From: Streptomyces calvus
GTDB taxonomy: Bacteria > Actinomycetota > Actinomycetes > Streptomycetales > Streptomycetaceae
DNA length: 64,000 nt
Direction of reading: 5' to 3'
Assembly (NCBI RefSeq): GCF_006782915.1
Contig: NZ_VCNP01000054.1
Coordinates: 62,001-126,000 of the forward strand
The notes beneath the pieces were generated by a model that was not told the origin of the DNA, searched no databases, and was given only the letters and a program-made list of their open reading frames with translations. Both the position numbers and the translations under genes were made by a program. Of the stretch, positions 40,690 through 49,290 are shown in pieces. Numbering within the stretch: position 1 is the first letter of the stretch; each line of letters starts with the position of its first letter.

Positions 40690-41961
40690 ATGCGGTGGGT
40701 GCATGCCGCGGGTAGGGTCCTCCTCGTCCTGGTCGTGGTCCTGACCGGCTACGTTGCCTCCGGGGCGCGGGCCGACGAGCGCGGCGGGAGCGGCCGCGGG
40801 CCGCTCACCCTGGCCACCGCCGGGGACCTCACCGGGTACCTCGGCTCGGTCCTCGACGGCTGGAACCGCACCCATCCCGGCGAGAAGGTGACCCTCGTCG
40901 AGCTGCCCGACTCGGCCGACGAGACCCGCGCGCAGATGATCACCGACCTGCGGGGCGGTGAGCGCGGCCGGTTCGACGTGCTCAACATCGACGTCAGCTG
41001 GACCTCGGAGTTCGCCGCCGCCGGCTGGATCCGCCCACTGCCGCGCGACCGCTTCCCGCTCGGCACCTTCCTGCCGCGGGTCGAGGACACGGCCACCTAC
41101 GACGGCCGCCTCTACGCCGTCCCGTACGTCACCAACGCCGGACTGCTCCTCTACCGCAAGGACGTCCTCGACGCGGAGGGCGTGCCGCCGCCGCGCACCT
41201 GGGCCGAGCTGGAACGGGCCGCGAAGACCCTCGCCCCGCGGCACGGACTGCACGGCTACGCGGGCCAGTTCCTGCCCTACGAGGGCCTGACCGTCAACGC
41301 GGCCGAGGCCGTCTACTCGGCGGGCGGCACCATCCTCGGCGACGAGGGCGAGCGCGTCACCGTGAACTCGCGGGCGGCCCGGGAGGGCATCGGCTTCCTG
41401 GCGCGCGGCGTGCGCGAGGGCTGGATCCCGCGCGAGGCGCTGACGTACAAGGAGGAGGAGTCCAAGCAGGCCTTCCAGGACGGCCGGCTGCTCTTCCTGC
41501 GGAACTGGCCCTACGCCTACGTCGCCGCCTCCGCCCCGGGCTCCGCGGTCGCCGGGAAGGTCGGCGCCGTGCCGCTGCCGGGGCCGGACGGCCCCGGTAC
41601 CAGCGTGCTCGGCGGCTCCAACCTCGCCGTCAGCAGCCACGCCCGGCACCCCGACTCCGCCGCACGCCTGATCGCGTACCTCACCAGTGAGCGGGTCCAG
41701 CGCCAGGTCCTCACGCGCGGCGCGCTGCCGCCGGTGCGGGCCGCGCTGTACGAGGACCCCGCGCTGGTCCGGCGCTTTCCCTATCTGCCCACCCTGCGCG
41801 AGAGCGTGTTCACCGCCGCTCCGCGCCCCAAGAGCCCGCACTACGACCAGGTGAGCCTGGTGGTGCAGGCGGTGGTGCACGACGCGATGAACGGGCGGCA
41901 GACGCCCGAGGCCGCGGTGCGCCGGCTGGCGTCCGAACTCGCCGCCATCTCCTCCCGCTGA
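40690..41961 (+). CDS. extracellular sugar-binding protein of an ABC importer
   Basis: 423-residue family 1-type solute-binding protein. The signal peptide (MRWVHAAGRVLLVLVVVLTGYVASGARA) ends without a lipobox cysteine, which is unusual for a Gram-positive binding protein; it may be released, or anchored by the uncut helix. The binding fold shows LTLATAGDLTGYLGSVLDGWN, RFDVLNIDVSWTSEFAAAGWI, YAVPYVTNAGLLLYRKDVL and VLGGSNLAVSSHARHPD, as in maltose/trehalose-binding proteins. It lies upstream of a glucosidase and a second binding protein plus permeases. ATG with GGGAGGAA 6 nt upstream. Confidence 0.88.
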   Translation: MRWVHAAGRVLLVLVVVLTGYVASGARADERGGSGRGPLTLATAGDLTGYLGSVLDGWNRTHPGEKVTLVELPDSADETRAQMITDLRGGERGRFDVLNIDVSWTSEFAAAGWIRPLPRDRFPLGTFLPRVEDTATYDGRLYAVPYVTNAGLLLYRKDVLDAEGVPPPRTWAELERAAKTLAPRHGLHGYAGQFLPYEGLTVNAAEAVYSAGGTILGDEGERVTVNSRAAREGIGFLARGVREGWIPREALTYKEEESKQAFQDGRLLFLRNWPYAYVAASAPGSAVAGKVGAVPLPGPDGPGTSVLGGSNLAVSSHARHPDSAARLIAYLTSERVQRQVLTRGALPPVRAALYEDPALVRRFPYLPTLRESVFTAAPRPKSPHYDQVSLVVQAVVHDAMNGRQTPEAAVRRLASELAAISSR

Positions 41962-41972
41962 ATCTCCCTCTA

Positions 41973-41989
41973 GTTACATGTTAGGTAAC
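41973..41989. promoter_or_regulatory. operator-like dyad upstream of the glucosidase operon, site 1
   Basis: GTTAC-ATGTTAG-GTAAC. It contains TGTTAGGTA, the complement of the TACCTAACA element at site 2 and in the padR intergenic region. Probably bound by the local sugar regulator, which is not encoded next to it. Confidence 0.5.
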
Positions 41990-42092
41990 GCGGACGTCTC
42001 AACTGTGCCCGTTCTGCCCCAGTAATTACCCGTATGCACCGGTCAACTCCGAGCGGAATCGCGTACGTTCATTGACACCCTCTCGGCGCGCC

Positions 42093-42113
42093 TACCTAAC
42101 ATGCATGCATAAC
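42093..42113. promoter_or_regulatory. operator-like element upstream of the glucosidase operon, site 2
   Basis: TACCTAACATG followed by CATGCATAAC, inverted relative to site 1 and about 120 bp downstream of it, 29 bp before the glucosidase start. Paired inverted sites suggest looping or cooperative repression. Confidence 0.5.
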
Positions 42114-42141
42114 GACTGCTCCTCACAGACAGGTCAATGGG

Positions 42142-43761
42142 GTGAACAGGCACCACTGGTGGCGTGACGCGGTGATCTATCAGGTGTACGTCCGCAGCTT
42201 CCTGGACAGCACCGGTGACGGCATCGGCGATCTCGCGGGGGTCAGGGCGGGGCTGCCGTACCTGAAGAAGCTCGGCGTGGACGGCATCTGGCTGAGCCCC
42301 TTCTACCCCTCACCGCAGCACGACCACGGCTACGACGTGGCCGACTACTGCGACGTCGACCCGGTCTTCGGCGACCTCGCCGAGTTCGACCGGCTGGTGG
42401 ACGCCGCCCGGCGGCTCGGCGTCAAGGTGCTGCTCGACATCGTCCCCAACCACTGCTCCAGCGAGCACCCCTGGTTCCGCGCCGCCCTCGCCGCGGCCCC
42501 CGGCAGCCCCGAGCGCGCCCGCTTCCACTTCGCCGACGGCCGCGGCCCCGACGGCACCGAGCCGCCCAACAACTGGCACGCCATGTTCGGCGGCCCCGCC
42601 TGGACCCGCGTCACCGAGCCCGACGGCCGGCCCGGCCAGTGGTACCTGCACATGTTCACGCCGGAACAGCCCGACTGGAACTGGCGCGAGCCCGAGGTCG
42701 CCGCCGAGTTCGACCGCATCCTCCGCTTCTGGCTGGACCGGGGCGTCGACGGCTTCCGCATCGACGTCGCCGCCGGCCTCTTCAAGCACCCCGAACTGCC
42801 CGACTCGCCCGACCCGGAGGCCGACGCCCGCACCCGCGACTCGGTCAACCCGCTCGCCTGGAACCAGCCCGAGGTGCACGACGTGTGGCGGCACTGGCGC
42901 GCGGTGTGCGAGGAGTACACCGCCCGCGACGGCCGCGAACGCCTGCTGGTCGGCGAGGTCTCCGTGCCCACCGCCCGCGAGCACGCCCGCTACGTCCGCC
43001 CGGACGAGCTCCACCAGGCGTTCTTCTTCGACCTGCTCGGCGCGCCCTGGGACGCCGACGCCTTCCGCAAGGTCATCTCCGAGGCGATCGACGACATCGC
43101 CGGCACCGGCTCGACCGTCACCTGGGTCCTCAACAACCACGACCAGGTCCGCACCGTCACCCGCTACGGCGAACCCACCCCCGAGGGCAGCGGACTCGGA
43201 CCCGCCCGCGCCCGCGCCGCCGCGCTGCTGATGCTGGCGCTGCCCGGAGCCGCGTACATCTACCAGGGCGAGGAACTGGGCCTGCCCGAGGTCGTGGACC
43301 TGCCCGACGACGTGCTCACCGACCCCATCTTCCGCCGCACCGGCAGCCGCGCCCGGATCCGCGACGGCTGCCGGGTGCCGCTGCCCTGGTCCGGCCAGGC
43401 GTCACCGTTCGGCTTCACCTCCGGCGCCGAAGGGGCCAAGCCCTGGCTGCCGCAGCCCGAGTGGTTCGCCGAGCACGCCACCGACCGCGCCCTCGCCGAC
43501 ACCCGGTCCTTCTGGCACCTGTACCGCGACGGCCTGCAACTGCGCGCCGCCCTACCGCAGTTGGGCGACGGTTCGCTGCGCTGGCTGGACACCCAGCCCG
43601 GCGTCCTCGCCTTCGCCCGCGGCGACCTCGTCTGTGCCGTCAACTTCGGCACCGCCCCCGTACCCGCTCCGTTCCCCGGCACCCCGCTGCTCGCCAGCGG
43701 ACCCTGCGAGGCCGGAGTACTCCCCGGCTCCACCGCCGCCTGGTGGATCGACGGCTCCTGA
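42142..43761 (+). CDS. GH13 alpha-glucosidase (oligo-1,6-glucosidase-like)
   Basis: 539-residue cytoplasmic glycoside hydrolase without signal peptide. GH13 conserved regions: DIVPNHCS, DGFRIDVA with nucleophile Asp208, LVGEV with acid/base Glu272, and NNHDQV with Asp334. The N-terminus WWRDAVIYQVYVRSFLDSTGDGIGDL and the QPDWNW segment fit the oligo-1,6-glucosidase/alpha-glucosidase subfamilies. It would hydrolyse imported alpha-glucosides (maltose, isomaltose, trehalulose type; exact substrate unknown) to glucose for the glycolytic and pentose phosphate genes nearby. GTG at 42142; the ribosome site is weak (AGGTC). Confidence 0.9.
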   Translation: MNRHHWWRDAVIYQVYVRSFLDSTGDGIGDLAGVRAGLPYLKKLGVDGIWLSPFYPSPQHDHGYDVADYCDVDPVFGDLAEFDRLVDAARRLGVKVLLDIVPNHCSSEHPWFRAALAAAPGSPERARFHFADGRGPDGTEPPNNWHAMFGGPAWTRVTEPDGRPGQWYLHMFTPEQPDWNWREPEVAAEFDRILRFWLDRGVDGFRIDVAAGLFKHPELPDSPDPEADARTRDSVNPLAWNQPEVHDVWRHWRAVCEEYTARDGRERLLVGEVSVPTAREHARYVRPDELHQAFFFDLLGAPWDADAFRKVISEAIDDIAGTGSTVTWVLNNHDQVRTVTRYGEPTPEGSGLGPARARAAALLMLALPGAAYIYQGEELGLPEVVDLPDDVLTDPIFRRTGSRARIRDGCRVPLPWSGQASPFGFTSGAEGAKPWLPQPEWFAEHATDRALADTRSFWHLYRDGLQLRAALPQLGDGSLRWLDTQPGVLAFARGDLVCAVNFGTAPVPAPFPGTPLLASGPCEAGVLPGSTAAWWIDGS

Positions 43762-43802
43762 ACAGCACGGTCAACTTCCGTATCCCCGAAGGGACATCAA
43801 CG

Positions 43803-45131
43803 ATGATGCGACGACGTACCACCCTGCTCACCGGATGCACCGCCCTCGTGCTCGCGCTCGGCGCCACCGCCTGCGGCAGCGGCGACCCCGTCTCGGCCGG
43901 CGGCGGCGACAAGGCGCTCAGCGGCCAGACCGTCACCGTCGCGGGCGTGTGGTCCGGCAGCGAGCAGAAGAACTTCCAGAAGGTGCTGGACGCCTTCACG
44001 GAGAAGACCGGCGCGAAGACGCAGTTCGTCTCCACCGGCGACAACGTCTCCACCGTCGTCGGCAGCAAGATCGAGGGCGGCAACGCCCCCGACGTCGTCA
44101 TGGTCCCGCAGGTCGGCGTGCTCAAGCAGTTCGCCGAGAAGGGCTGGCTCAAGCCGCTGGAGGGCAAGGTCAAGTCCACCATCGGCACCAACTTCGCCGA
44201 GGTGTGGCAGAACTACGGCAGCGTCGACGGCACCCTGTACGGCCTGTACTTCAAGGCCGCCCACAAGTCGACCGTCTGGTACAGCCCCGAGGCGTTCGAA
44301 CAGGCCGGCGTCACCCCGCCGAAGACCTACGACGCCATGCTGAAGAACGGCCGGACCATCTCCGACTCCGGCCTCGCCGCGTTCTCCGTCGCCGGACAGG
44401 ACGGCTGGACCCTCACCGACTGGTTCGAGAACGTCTACCTCTCCCAGGCCGGCCCCGAGAAGTACGACGCCCTCGCCGCGCACGAGATCAAGTGGACCGA
44501 CCCGACGGTGGTCGAGGCGCTCACCACGCTCGGCAAGCTGTTCAAGGACAAGCAGCTCGTCGCGGGCGGCCAGAAGGAAGCCCTCAACACCGACTTCCCC
44601 GGCTCCGTCGAGAAGGTCTTCGGCCCCAAGGCCGAGGCGGCCATGGTCTACGAGGGCGACTTCGTCGCGGGCGTCGCCAAGGACCAGTTCGGCAGGACCA
44701 TCGGCACCGACGCCAACTTCTTCCCCTTCCCGCCGGTCGGCGACGGCAAGGCGCCCGTGGTCAGTGGCGGTGACGCGGCCGTCGTCCTGAAGGACGGCAA
44801 GAACAGCGACGCCGGCATGGCGCTCGTGGAGTACCTGGCCACCCCGGAGGCCGCCGCCGTGTGGGCGGAGGCCGGCGGCTTCCTCTCCCCGAACAAGGAG
44901 CTCGACCTCTCCTCCTACGGCGACGACGTCACCCGCGCCACCGCCGAGTCCCTGGTCGGGGCCGGCGACTCGGTCCGCTTCGACATGTCCGACCAGGCCC
45001 CGGCGGCCTTCGGCGGCACCAAGGGCGTCGGCGAGTGGAAGATCCTCCAGGACTTCCTGCGCGACCCGGCCGACCCGGCGAAGACCGCCGCCGCGCTCGA
45101 GGACGCCGCGGCCAAGGCGTACGGGAACTGA
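43803..45131 (+). CDS. sugar-binding lipoprotein of an alpha-glucoside-type ABC importer
   Basis: 442 residues. Lipoprotein signal with lipobox LGATAC (Cys about residue 24), then the binding domain: VTVAGVWSGSEQKNFQKVLDAF, NAPDVVMVPQVGVLKQF, YGLYFKAAHKSTVWYSPEAFEQAG, AAMVYEGDFVAG and VVSGGDAAVVLKDGKNSDAG. It resembles AglE-type alpha-glucoside binding proteins. It follows the glucosidase by 41 bp and precedes two permeases, forming one operon. No ATPase gene is present; in Streptomyces the shared ATPase MsiK usually serves such importers. Start at the first of two adjacent ATGs. Confidence 0.92.
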   Translation: MMRRRTTLLTGCTALVLALGATACGSGDPVSAGGGDKALSGQTVTVAGVWSGSEQKNFQKVLDAFTEKTGAKTQFVSTGDNVSTVVGSKIEGGNAPDVVMVPQVGVLKQFAEKGWLKPLEGKVKSTIGTNFAEVWQNYGSVDGTLYGLYFKAAHKSTVWYSPEAFEQAGVTPPKTYDAMLKNGRTISDSGLAAFSVAGQDGWTLTDWFENVYLSQAGPEKYDALAAHEIKWTDPTVVEALTTLGKLFKDKQLVAGGQKEALNTDFPGSVEKVFGPKAEAAMVYEGDFVAGVAKDQFGRTIGTDANFFPFPPVGDGKAPVVSGGDAAVVLKDGKNSDAGMALVEYLATPEAAAVWAEAGGFLSPNKELDLSSYGDDVTRATAESLVGAGDSVRFDMSDQAPAAFGGTKGVGEWKILQDFLRDPADPAKTAAALEDAAAKAYGN

Positions 45132-45136
45132 CGGCC

Positions 45137-46501
45137 ATGACAGCCACACTCCTCAAGGAGGCGAGCCCCCCGGCCGCCCCGCATCCGGACGGCTCACGCG
45201 GCCGGCGCCTGCGCCGGCGCGGGCGGGTCATCGCCCTGCTGTTCGTCTTCCCCGCACTGCTCCTGCTGGGCGCGCTGGTCGTGTACCCGGTGCTGTTCTC
45301 CGTCGGCCGCAGCTTCTTCGACGCCTCCGGCAACGAGTTCGTCGGCGGCGAGAACTACGCCGAGATGTTCCGCGACCCGGCCACCCTCAAGGCCATCCGC
45401 AACACCGCGATCTGGGTCGTGGTGGCGCCGACGCTGCTGACCGGGCTCGGACTGATCCTGGCCGTCCTGGTCGAGAAGGTCCGCTGGGCCACCGCCTTCA
45501 AGCTGCTGCTGTTCATGCCGATGGCGGTGTCCTTCCTCGCGGCCGGCATCATCTTCCGCCTCGCCTACGACGAGGACCCCGACAAGGGCGTGCTCAACGC
45601 CGCCGTCGTCTCCGTCCACGACGCCTTCGAGGGCTCCTCCTCCTACCCGACCGCCCGCGCCCGCGACGGCGAGGGCCTGACCGCGCGGCCGGACGGCTCG
45701 TACGTCACCGGCGCGGACGTCTCACCCGGCGGCACCGCGGCGCTCGGCCTGGTCGGTGTCGCCCCCAAGGACCTGCCGGGCGACGCCGAACCGGCCCGCC
45801 CGGCGGCCTCCCGCTCGGCGGGCGCCGACGAGATCGGCGGCGTCGTGTACCTCGACTTCACGCCCGGCGGAGGCGGTAAGCCCGGCGTGGTCGACCCGGA
45901 CGAGAGCGGACTGCCCGGGATGAAGGTCGAGGCGGTCCGCGACGGCAGCACCGTCGCGACCGCGACCACCGGGGCCGACGGCTCCTTCCGCTTCACCGGA
46001 CTGGACGGCGGCGCCTACACGCTGAAGCTGCCGTCCGCGAACTTCGCGGCACCCTACGACGGCATCTCCTGGCTCGGCCCGGCGCTCGTCACGCCGGCGA
46101 TCATCGGAGCGTACCTATGGATCTGGACCGGTTTCGCGATGGTGCTCATCGGCGCGGGCCTCGCCACCCTGCCCAGGGACGCGCTGGAAGCGGCACGCAT
46201 GGACGGTGCCAACGAGTGGCAGATCTTCCGCCGTATCACGGTTCCGTTGCTCGCGCCCGTGCTCACCGTCGTCTTCGTGACCCTGGTGATCAACGTCATG
46301 AAGGTCTTCGACCTGGTTTACATCATCGCGCCCGGACCCGTGCAGGAGGACGCAACCGTGCTGGCGACGCAGATGTGGCTGGTGTCGTTCGGCGGGGGCA
46401 ACAACCAGGGCCTCGGCAGTGCGCTCGGTGTGCTGCTCCTGCTGCTGGTCATCCCGGCCATGGTGTTCAACGTCCGCCGTTTCCGAAGGAGTCAGCGATG
46501 A
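45137..46501 (+). CDS. MalF/AglF-type sugar ABC permease with a large extracytoplasmic insertion
   Basis: 454 residues, about 150 longer than ordinary permeases of this class. Helices 1-3 lie at about 31-56, 91-112 and 120-144. An insertion of roughly residues 150-310 follows. It contains a linker rich in Gly/Ala/Pro and a beta domain of the prealbumin/carboxypeptidase-regulatory type (GMKVEAVRDGSTVATATTG, ADGSFRFTGLDGGAYTLKLP). The remaining helices and the EAA coupling loop (ALEAARMDGANEWQIFRRIT) follow. The insertion sits where E. coli MalF carries its P2 loop, which contacts the binding protein. Start ATG at 45137; stop overlaps the next permease by ATGA. Confidence 0.92.
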   Translation: MTATLLKEASPPAAPHPDGSRGRRLRRRGRVIALLFVFPALLLLGALVVYPVLFSVGRSFFDASGNEFVGGENYAEMFRDPATLKAIRNTAIWVVVAPTLLTGLGLILAVLVEKVRWATAFKLLLFMPMAVSFLAAGIIFRLAYDEDPDKGVLNAAVVSVHDAFEGSSSYPTARARDGEGLTARPDGSYVTGADVSPGGTAALGLVGVAPKDLPGDAEPARPAASRSAGADEIGGVVYLDFTPGGGGKPGVVDPDESGLPGMKVEAVRDGSTVATATTGADGSFRFTGLDGGAYTLKLPSANFAAPYDGISWLGPALVTPAIIGAYLWIWTGFAMVLIGAGLATLPRDALEAARMDGANEWQIFRRITVPLLAPVLTVVFVTLVINVMKVFDLVYIIAPGPVQEDATVLATQMWLVSFGGGNNQGLGSALGVLLLLLVIPAMVFNVRRFRRSQR

Positions 46502-47337
46502 ACGCGATCCGCCGCGGCCTGAGCAGCGCGGTGGTGCAGGCCTTCCTGGTCGTCATCGGCCTGGTGTGGATGACCCCGCTGGCCGGTCTGTTCCTGTCCT
46601 CGCTGCGGTCCGCCGAGGAGACCGCCGAGGGCGGCTGGTGGACCGTGTTCACCAGCCCCGGGCAGCTGTCCTTCGACAACTACTCGGCGCTGCTGGACAA
46701 CTCGGGCATCACCCAGGCGTTCTGGAACACCGTGCTGATCTCGGTGCCGACGACCGTGCTGGTCGTGGTGGTGGCCGCGCTCGCCGGCTACGCCTTCGCG
46801 TGGCTGGACTTCCCCGGCCGCGAGCCGATCTTCCTGCTCGTGGTCGCGCTGCTGGTGGTGCCCGTCCAGATCGGCCTGCTGCCGGTGGCCAAACTCTTCG
46901 GCCAGCTGGGGCTGTTCGGCACGATCCCGGGTGTGGTGCTGTTCCACGTCGCCTACGGGCTGCCGTTCGCGATCTTCCTGCTGCGGAACTACTTCGCCGA
47001 GATGCCGAAGGAGATGCTGGAGGCCGCGCGGATGGACGGCGGCAGCGAATGGCGGATCTTCATCCGGCTGGTGCTGCCGGTGGGGCGTCCGGCCATCGCC
47101 AGCCTCGCCATCTTCCAGTTCCTGTGGGTGTGGAACGACATGCTGGTGGCGCTGCTGTTCGCGGACAGCTCGGCGCAGCCGCTGACCGTGCAGCTCCAGT
47201 CGCAGATCCGGCAGTTCGGCAGCAACATCGACGTGCTGGCGCCCGGGGCGTTCCTGTCGCTGGTGGTGCCGGTGGTCGTGTTCTTCGCCTTCCAGCGGCA
47301 CTTCGTGCAGGGAGTCATGGCGGGATCCGTGAAGTAG
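46498..47337 (+). CDS. MalG/AglG-type sugar ABC permease
   Basis: 279-residue permease with six helices, no insertion, and the EAA loop MLEAARMDGGSEWRIFIRLVLP that contacts the ATPase. Other family segments are FRNTVLIS-like AFWNTVLISVPTTVLVVV and YGLPFAIFLLRNYFAEMPKE. It is partner of the preceding MalF-like permease; ATG overlaps that gene's stop. Two hairpins follow. Confidence 0.94.
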   Translation: MNAIRRGLSSAVVQAFLVVIGLVWMTPLAGLFLSSLRSAEETAEGGWWTVFTSPGQLSFDNYSALLDNSGITQAFWNTVLISVPTTVLVVVVAALAGYAFAWLDFPGREPIFLLVVALLVVPVQIGLLPVAKLFGQLGLFGTIPGVVLFHVAYGLPFAIFLLRNYFAEMPKEMLEAARMDGGSEWRIFIRLVLPVGRPAIASLAIFQFLWVWNDMLVALLFADSSAQPLTVQLQSQIRQFGSNIDVLAPGAFLSLVVPVVVFFAFQRHFVQGVMAGSVK

Positions 47338-47338
47338 C

Positions 47339-47419
47339 GGAACGGCAAGGGGCGGCGGGGCCGGAAGCCCTCGCCGCCCCTTGCCGTTCCCGGCCCCCGT
47401 CCGCACCCGGACGGGGGCC
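47339..47419. terminator. double hairpin, bidirectional terminator
   Basis: First hairpin: perfect 19-bp arms 47339-47357 (GGAACGGCAAGGGGCGGCG) and 47372-47390. Second: 12-bp arms 47392-47403 (GGCCCCCGTCCG) and 47408-47419 with a 4-nt loop. They lie between the permease and the convergent pgl gene. Confidence 0.88.
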
Positions 47420-47446
47420 CTGGCGTTCAGGCGCCGGACGAACCGG

Positions 47447-48232
47447 TCACGGCGACGCCGGCGGATACAGCGACCTCGGCAGTTGCGAGGCCGCCGCCGC
47501 GTCCAGCAGCCACAGCGTGCGGGCGCGGCCGTACGCGCCCGCCGCCGGCGCCTGGATCTCGCCCGCGCCCGACAGGGCGATCGCCGCGGCCTCCGCCTTG
47601 TCCTCGCCGGCCGCCAGCAGCCACACCTCGCGGGCCGCGCGGATCGCCGGGAGGGTCAGCGTCACCCGGGTCGGCGGCGGTTTGGGGGCGCCGTGCACGC
47701 CTACCACCGTGCGCTCCGTCTCCCGGACCGCCGGCAGCTCCGGGAAGAGCGACGCCACATGGGTGTCCGGGCCGACGCCCAGCATCAGCACGTCGAACGT
47801 CGGGACCGGACCGTGGTTCTCCGGGCCCGCCGACGCGGCCAGCTCGTCCGCGTACGCCGCGGCCGCCGCGTCCACGTCGGAGCCGTACGGGCCGTCCGAC
47901 GCGGGCATCGCGTGCACCCGCTCGGGGTCCAGCGGCACCGAGTCCAGCAGTGCCCGGCGGGCCTGGGTGACATTGCGCTCCGGGTCGCCCTCCGGCAGGA
48001 ACCGCTCGTCGCCCCACCACAGGTCCAGCCGGCCCCAGTCGACCGCGTCCCGCGCGGGCGCCGACGCCAGCGCGGCCAGCAGACCGTTGCCGTTGCGGCC
48101 GCCGGTCAGCACGACGGACGCCGAACCCCGCGACGCCTGGGCGTCCACGATCTTCGTGATCAGCCGGGCCGCCGCGGCCTGCGCCATCAGCTCCTTGTCC
48201 CGGTGCACGACCAGCTGCGGTGCCGTACTCAC
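47447..48232 (-). CDS. pgl: 6-phosphogluconolactonase
   Basis: Hydrolyses 6-phosphogluconolactone, second step of the oxidative pentose phosphate pathway. 261 residues of the DevB/SOL type: VVLTGGRNGNGLLAAL, WWGDERFLPEGDPERN, FDVLMLGVGPDTHVASLFP and RVTLTLPAIRAAREVWLL. The first motif is usually LTGGSTP; here it reads LTGGRNG. GTG overlaps the opcA stop (GTGA). Last gene of the tkt-tal-zwf-opcA-pgl operon. Confidence 0.95.
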   Translation of the reverse strand: MSTAPQLVVHRDKELMAQAAAARLITKIVDAQASRGSASVVLTGGRNGNGLLAALASAPARDAVDWGRLDLWWGDERFLPEGDPERNVTQARRALLDSVPLDPERVHAMPASDGPYGSDVDAAAAAYADELAASAGPENHGPVPTFDVLMLGVGPDTHVASLFPELPAVRETERTVVGVHGAPKPPPTRVTLTLPAIRAAREVWLLAAGEDKAEAAAIALSGAGEIQAPAAGAYGRARTLWLLDAAAASQLPRSLYPPASP

Positions 48233-49290
48233 TTCGCCGCCGCCTTCTTCACCGGTGCCTGCGCCGTCGCCCGGGACGCGGGAGCTTTCGCAGCCGACTC
48301 GACGGGCGCCGGGACAGCCTCGCGTCCGGAGTCTCCTTTGGCCGGCCGCTCACCGGACCCCTCCGCGCCCTTCAGCCGCTCCACGCCGTAGCGCAGCGCC
48401 GACGCGTAGGTGTCGTCCGGGTCCAGCCGCCGCAGCTCCTCCGCGATCAGCTCCGCCGTGTCCCGGCGCTTGAGCGCCACCGCACGCTTCGGCTGGCCCT
48501 GGATGGACAGCGTCGCCAGCGAACCGTCGGCACGGTCCAGCACGATCGGCCCGCAGTCGGTGTCCATCCGTACCGCGGTGAGCCCCGGACCGGGGGACTG
48601 CGAACGCCTGACGGGCACGTCCAGCCGGTCCGCGAGCCACATCGCCAGCAGCTCGCAGCTCGGGTTGAACTCCTCGCCCTCCACCTCGACGCCCCGCACC
48701 TCGCAGGCGACCTGGTCCAGCGCCGCCGCCAGCATCGACCGCCACGGCGTGATGCGGGTCCACGACAGGTCCGTGTCGCCCGGGGTGTAGGCGTCGGCGC
48801 GGGCCGCCAGCTCCTCCACCGGCTTCTCGCAGGCGTAGGTGTCGGTCACCCGGCGCTGGGCCAGCGCGCCCAGCGGGTCCTTCGCCGGGTCCAGCGGGGC
48901 GTTGACCGGCCACCACACCACCACCGGCGCGTCCGGCAGCAGCAGCGGCAGCACCACCGACTGGGCGTGGTCCACGACCTCGCCGTACAGCCGGAGCACC
49001 ACCGTCTCGCCGGTGCCCGCGTCCGCGCCCACCCGCACCTCGGCGTCGAGGCGGGACTGCGTACGGTCACGCGGCGAGCGGGAGACCCGCTTGATGACCA
49101 CCAGCGTGCGCGAGGGATGCTCGCGCGAGGCGTCGCCGGCCGCCTTCAGCGCGTCGTAGGCGTTCTCCTCGTCCGTCACGATGACCAGCGTGAGCACCAT
49201 GCCGACGGCCGGGGTACCGATGGCCCGGCGCGCCTGCACCAGCGCCTTGTTGATCTTGCTGGCCGTGGTGTCCGTGAGGTCTGTCTTCAT
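48229..49290 (-). CDS. opcA: glucose-6-phosphate dehydrogenase assembly protein OpcA
   Basis: 353-residue partner needed for activity or redox control of glucose-6-phosphate dehydrogenase in actinobacteria and cyanobacteria. Family segments: TPAVGMVLTLVIVTDEENAYDALKAA, HPSRTLVVIKR, VVLPLLLPDAPVVVWWP and DLSWTRITPWRSMLAAALDQV. The last ~45 residues are Ala/Lys/Pro-rich and disordered. ATG overlaps the zwf stop (ATGA), consistent with a fixed ratio of the two proteins. Confidence 0.95.
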   Translation of the reverse strand: MKTDLTDTTASKINKALVQARRAIGTPAVGMVLTLVIVTDEENAYDALKAAGDASREHPSRTLVVIKRVSRSPRDRTQSRLDAEVRVGADAGTGETVVLRLYGEVVDHAQSVVLPLLLPDAPVVVWWPVNAPLDPAKDPLGALAQRRVTDTYACEKPVEELAARADAYTPGDTDLSWTRITPWRSMLAAALDQVACEVRGVEVEGEEFNPSCELLAMWLADRLDVPVRRSQSPGPGLTAVRMDTDCGPIVLDRADGSLATLSIQGQPKRAVALKRRDTAELIAEELRRLDPDDTYASALRYGVERLKGAEGSGERPAKGDSGREAVPAPVESAAKAPASRATAQAPVKKAAAK

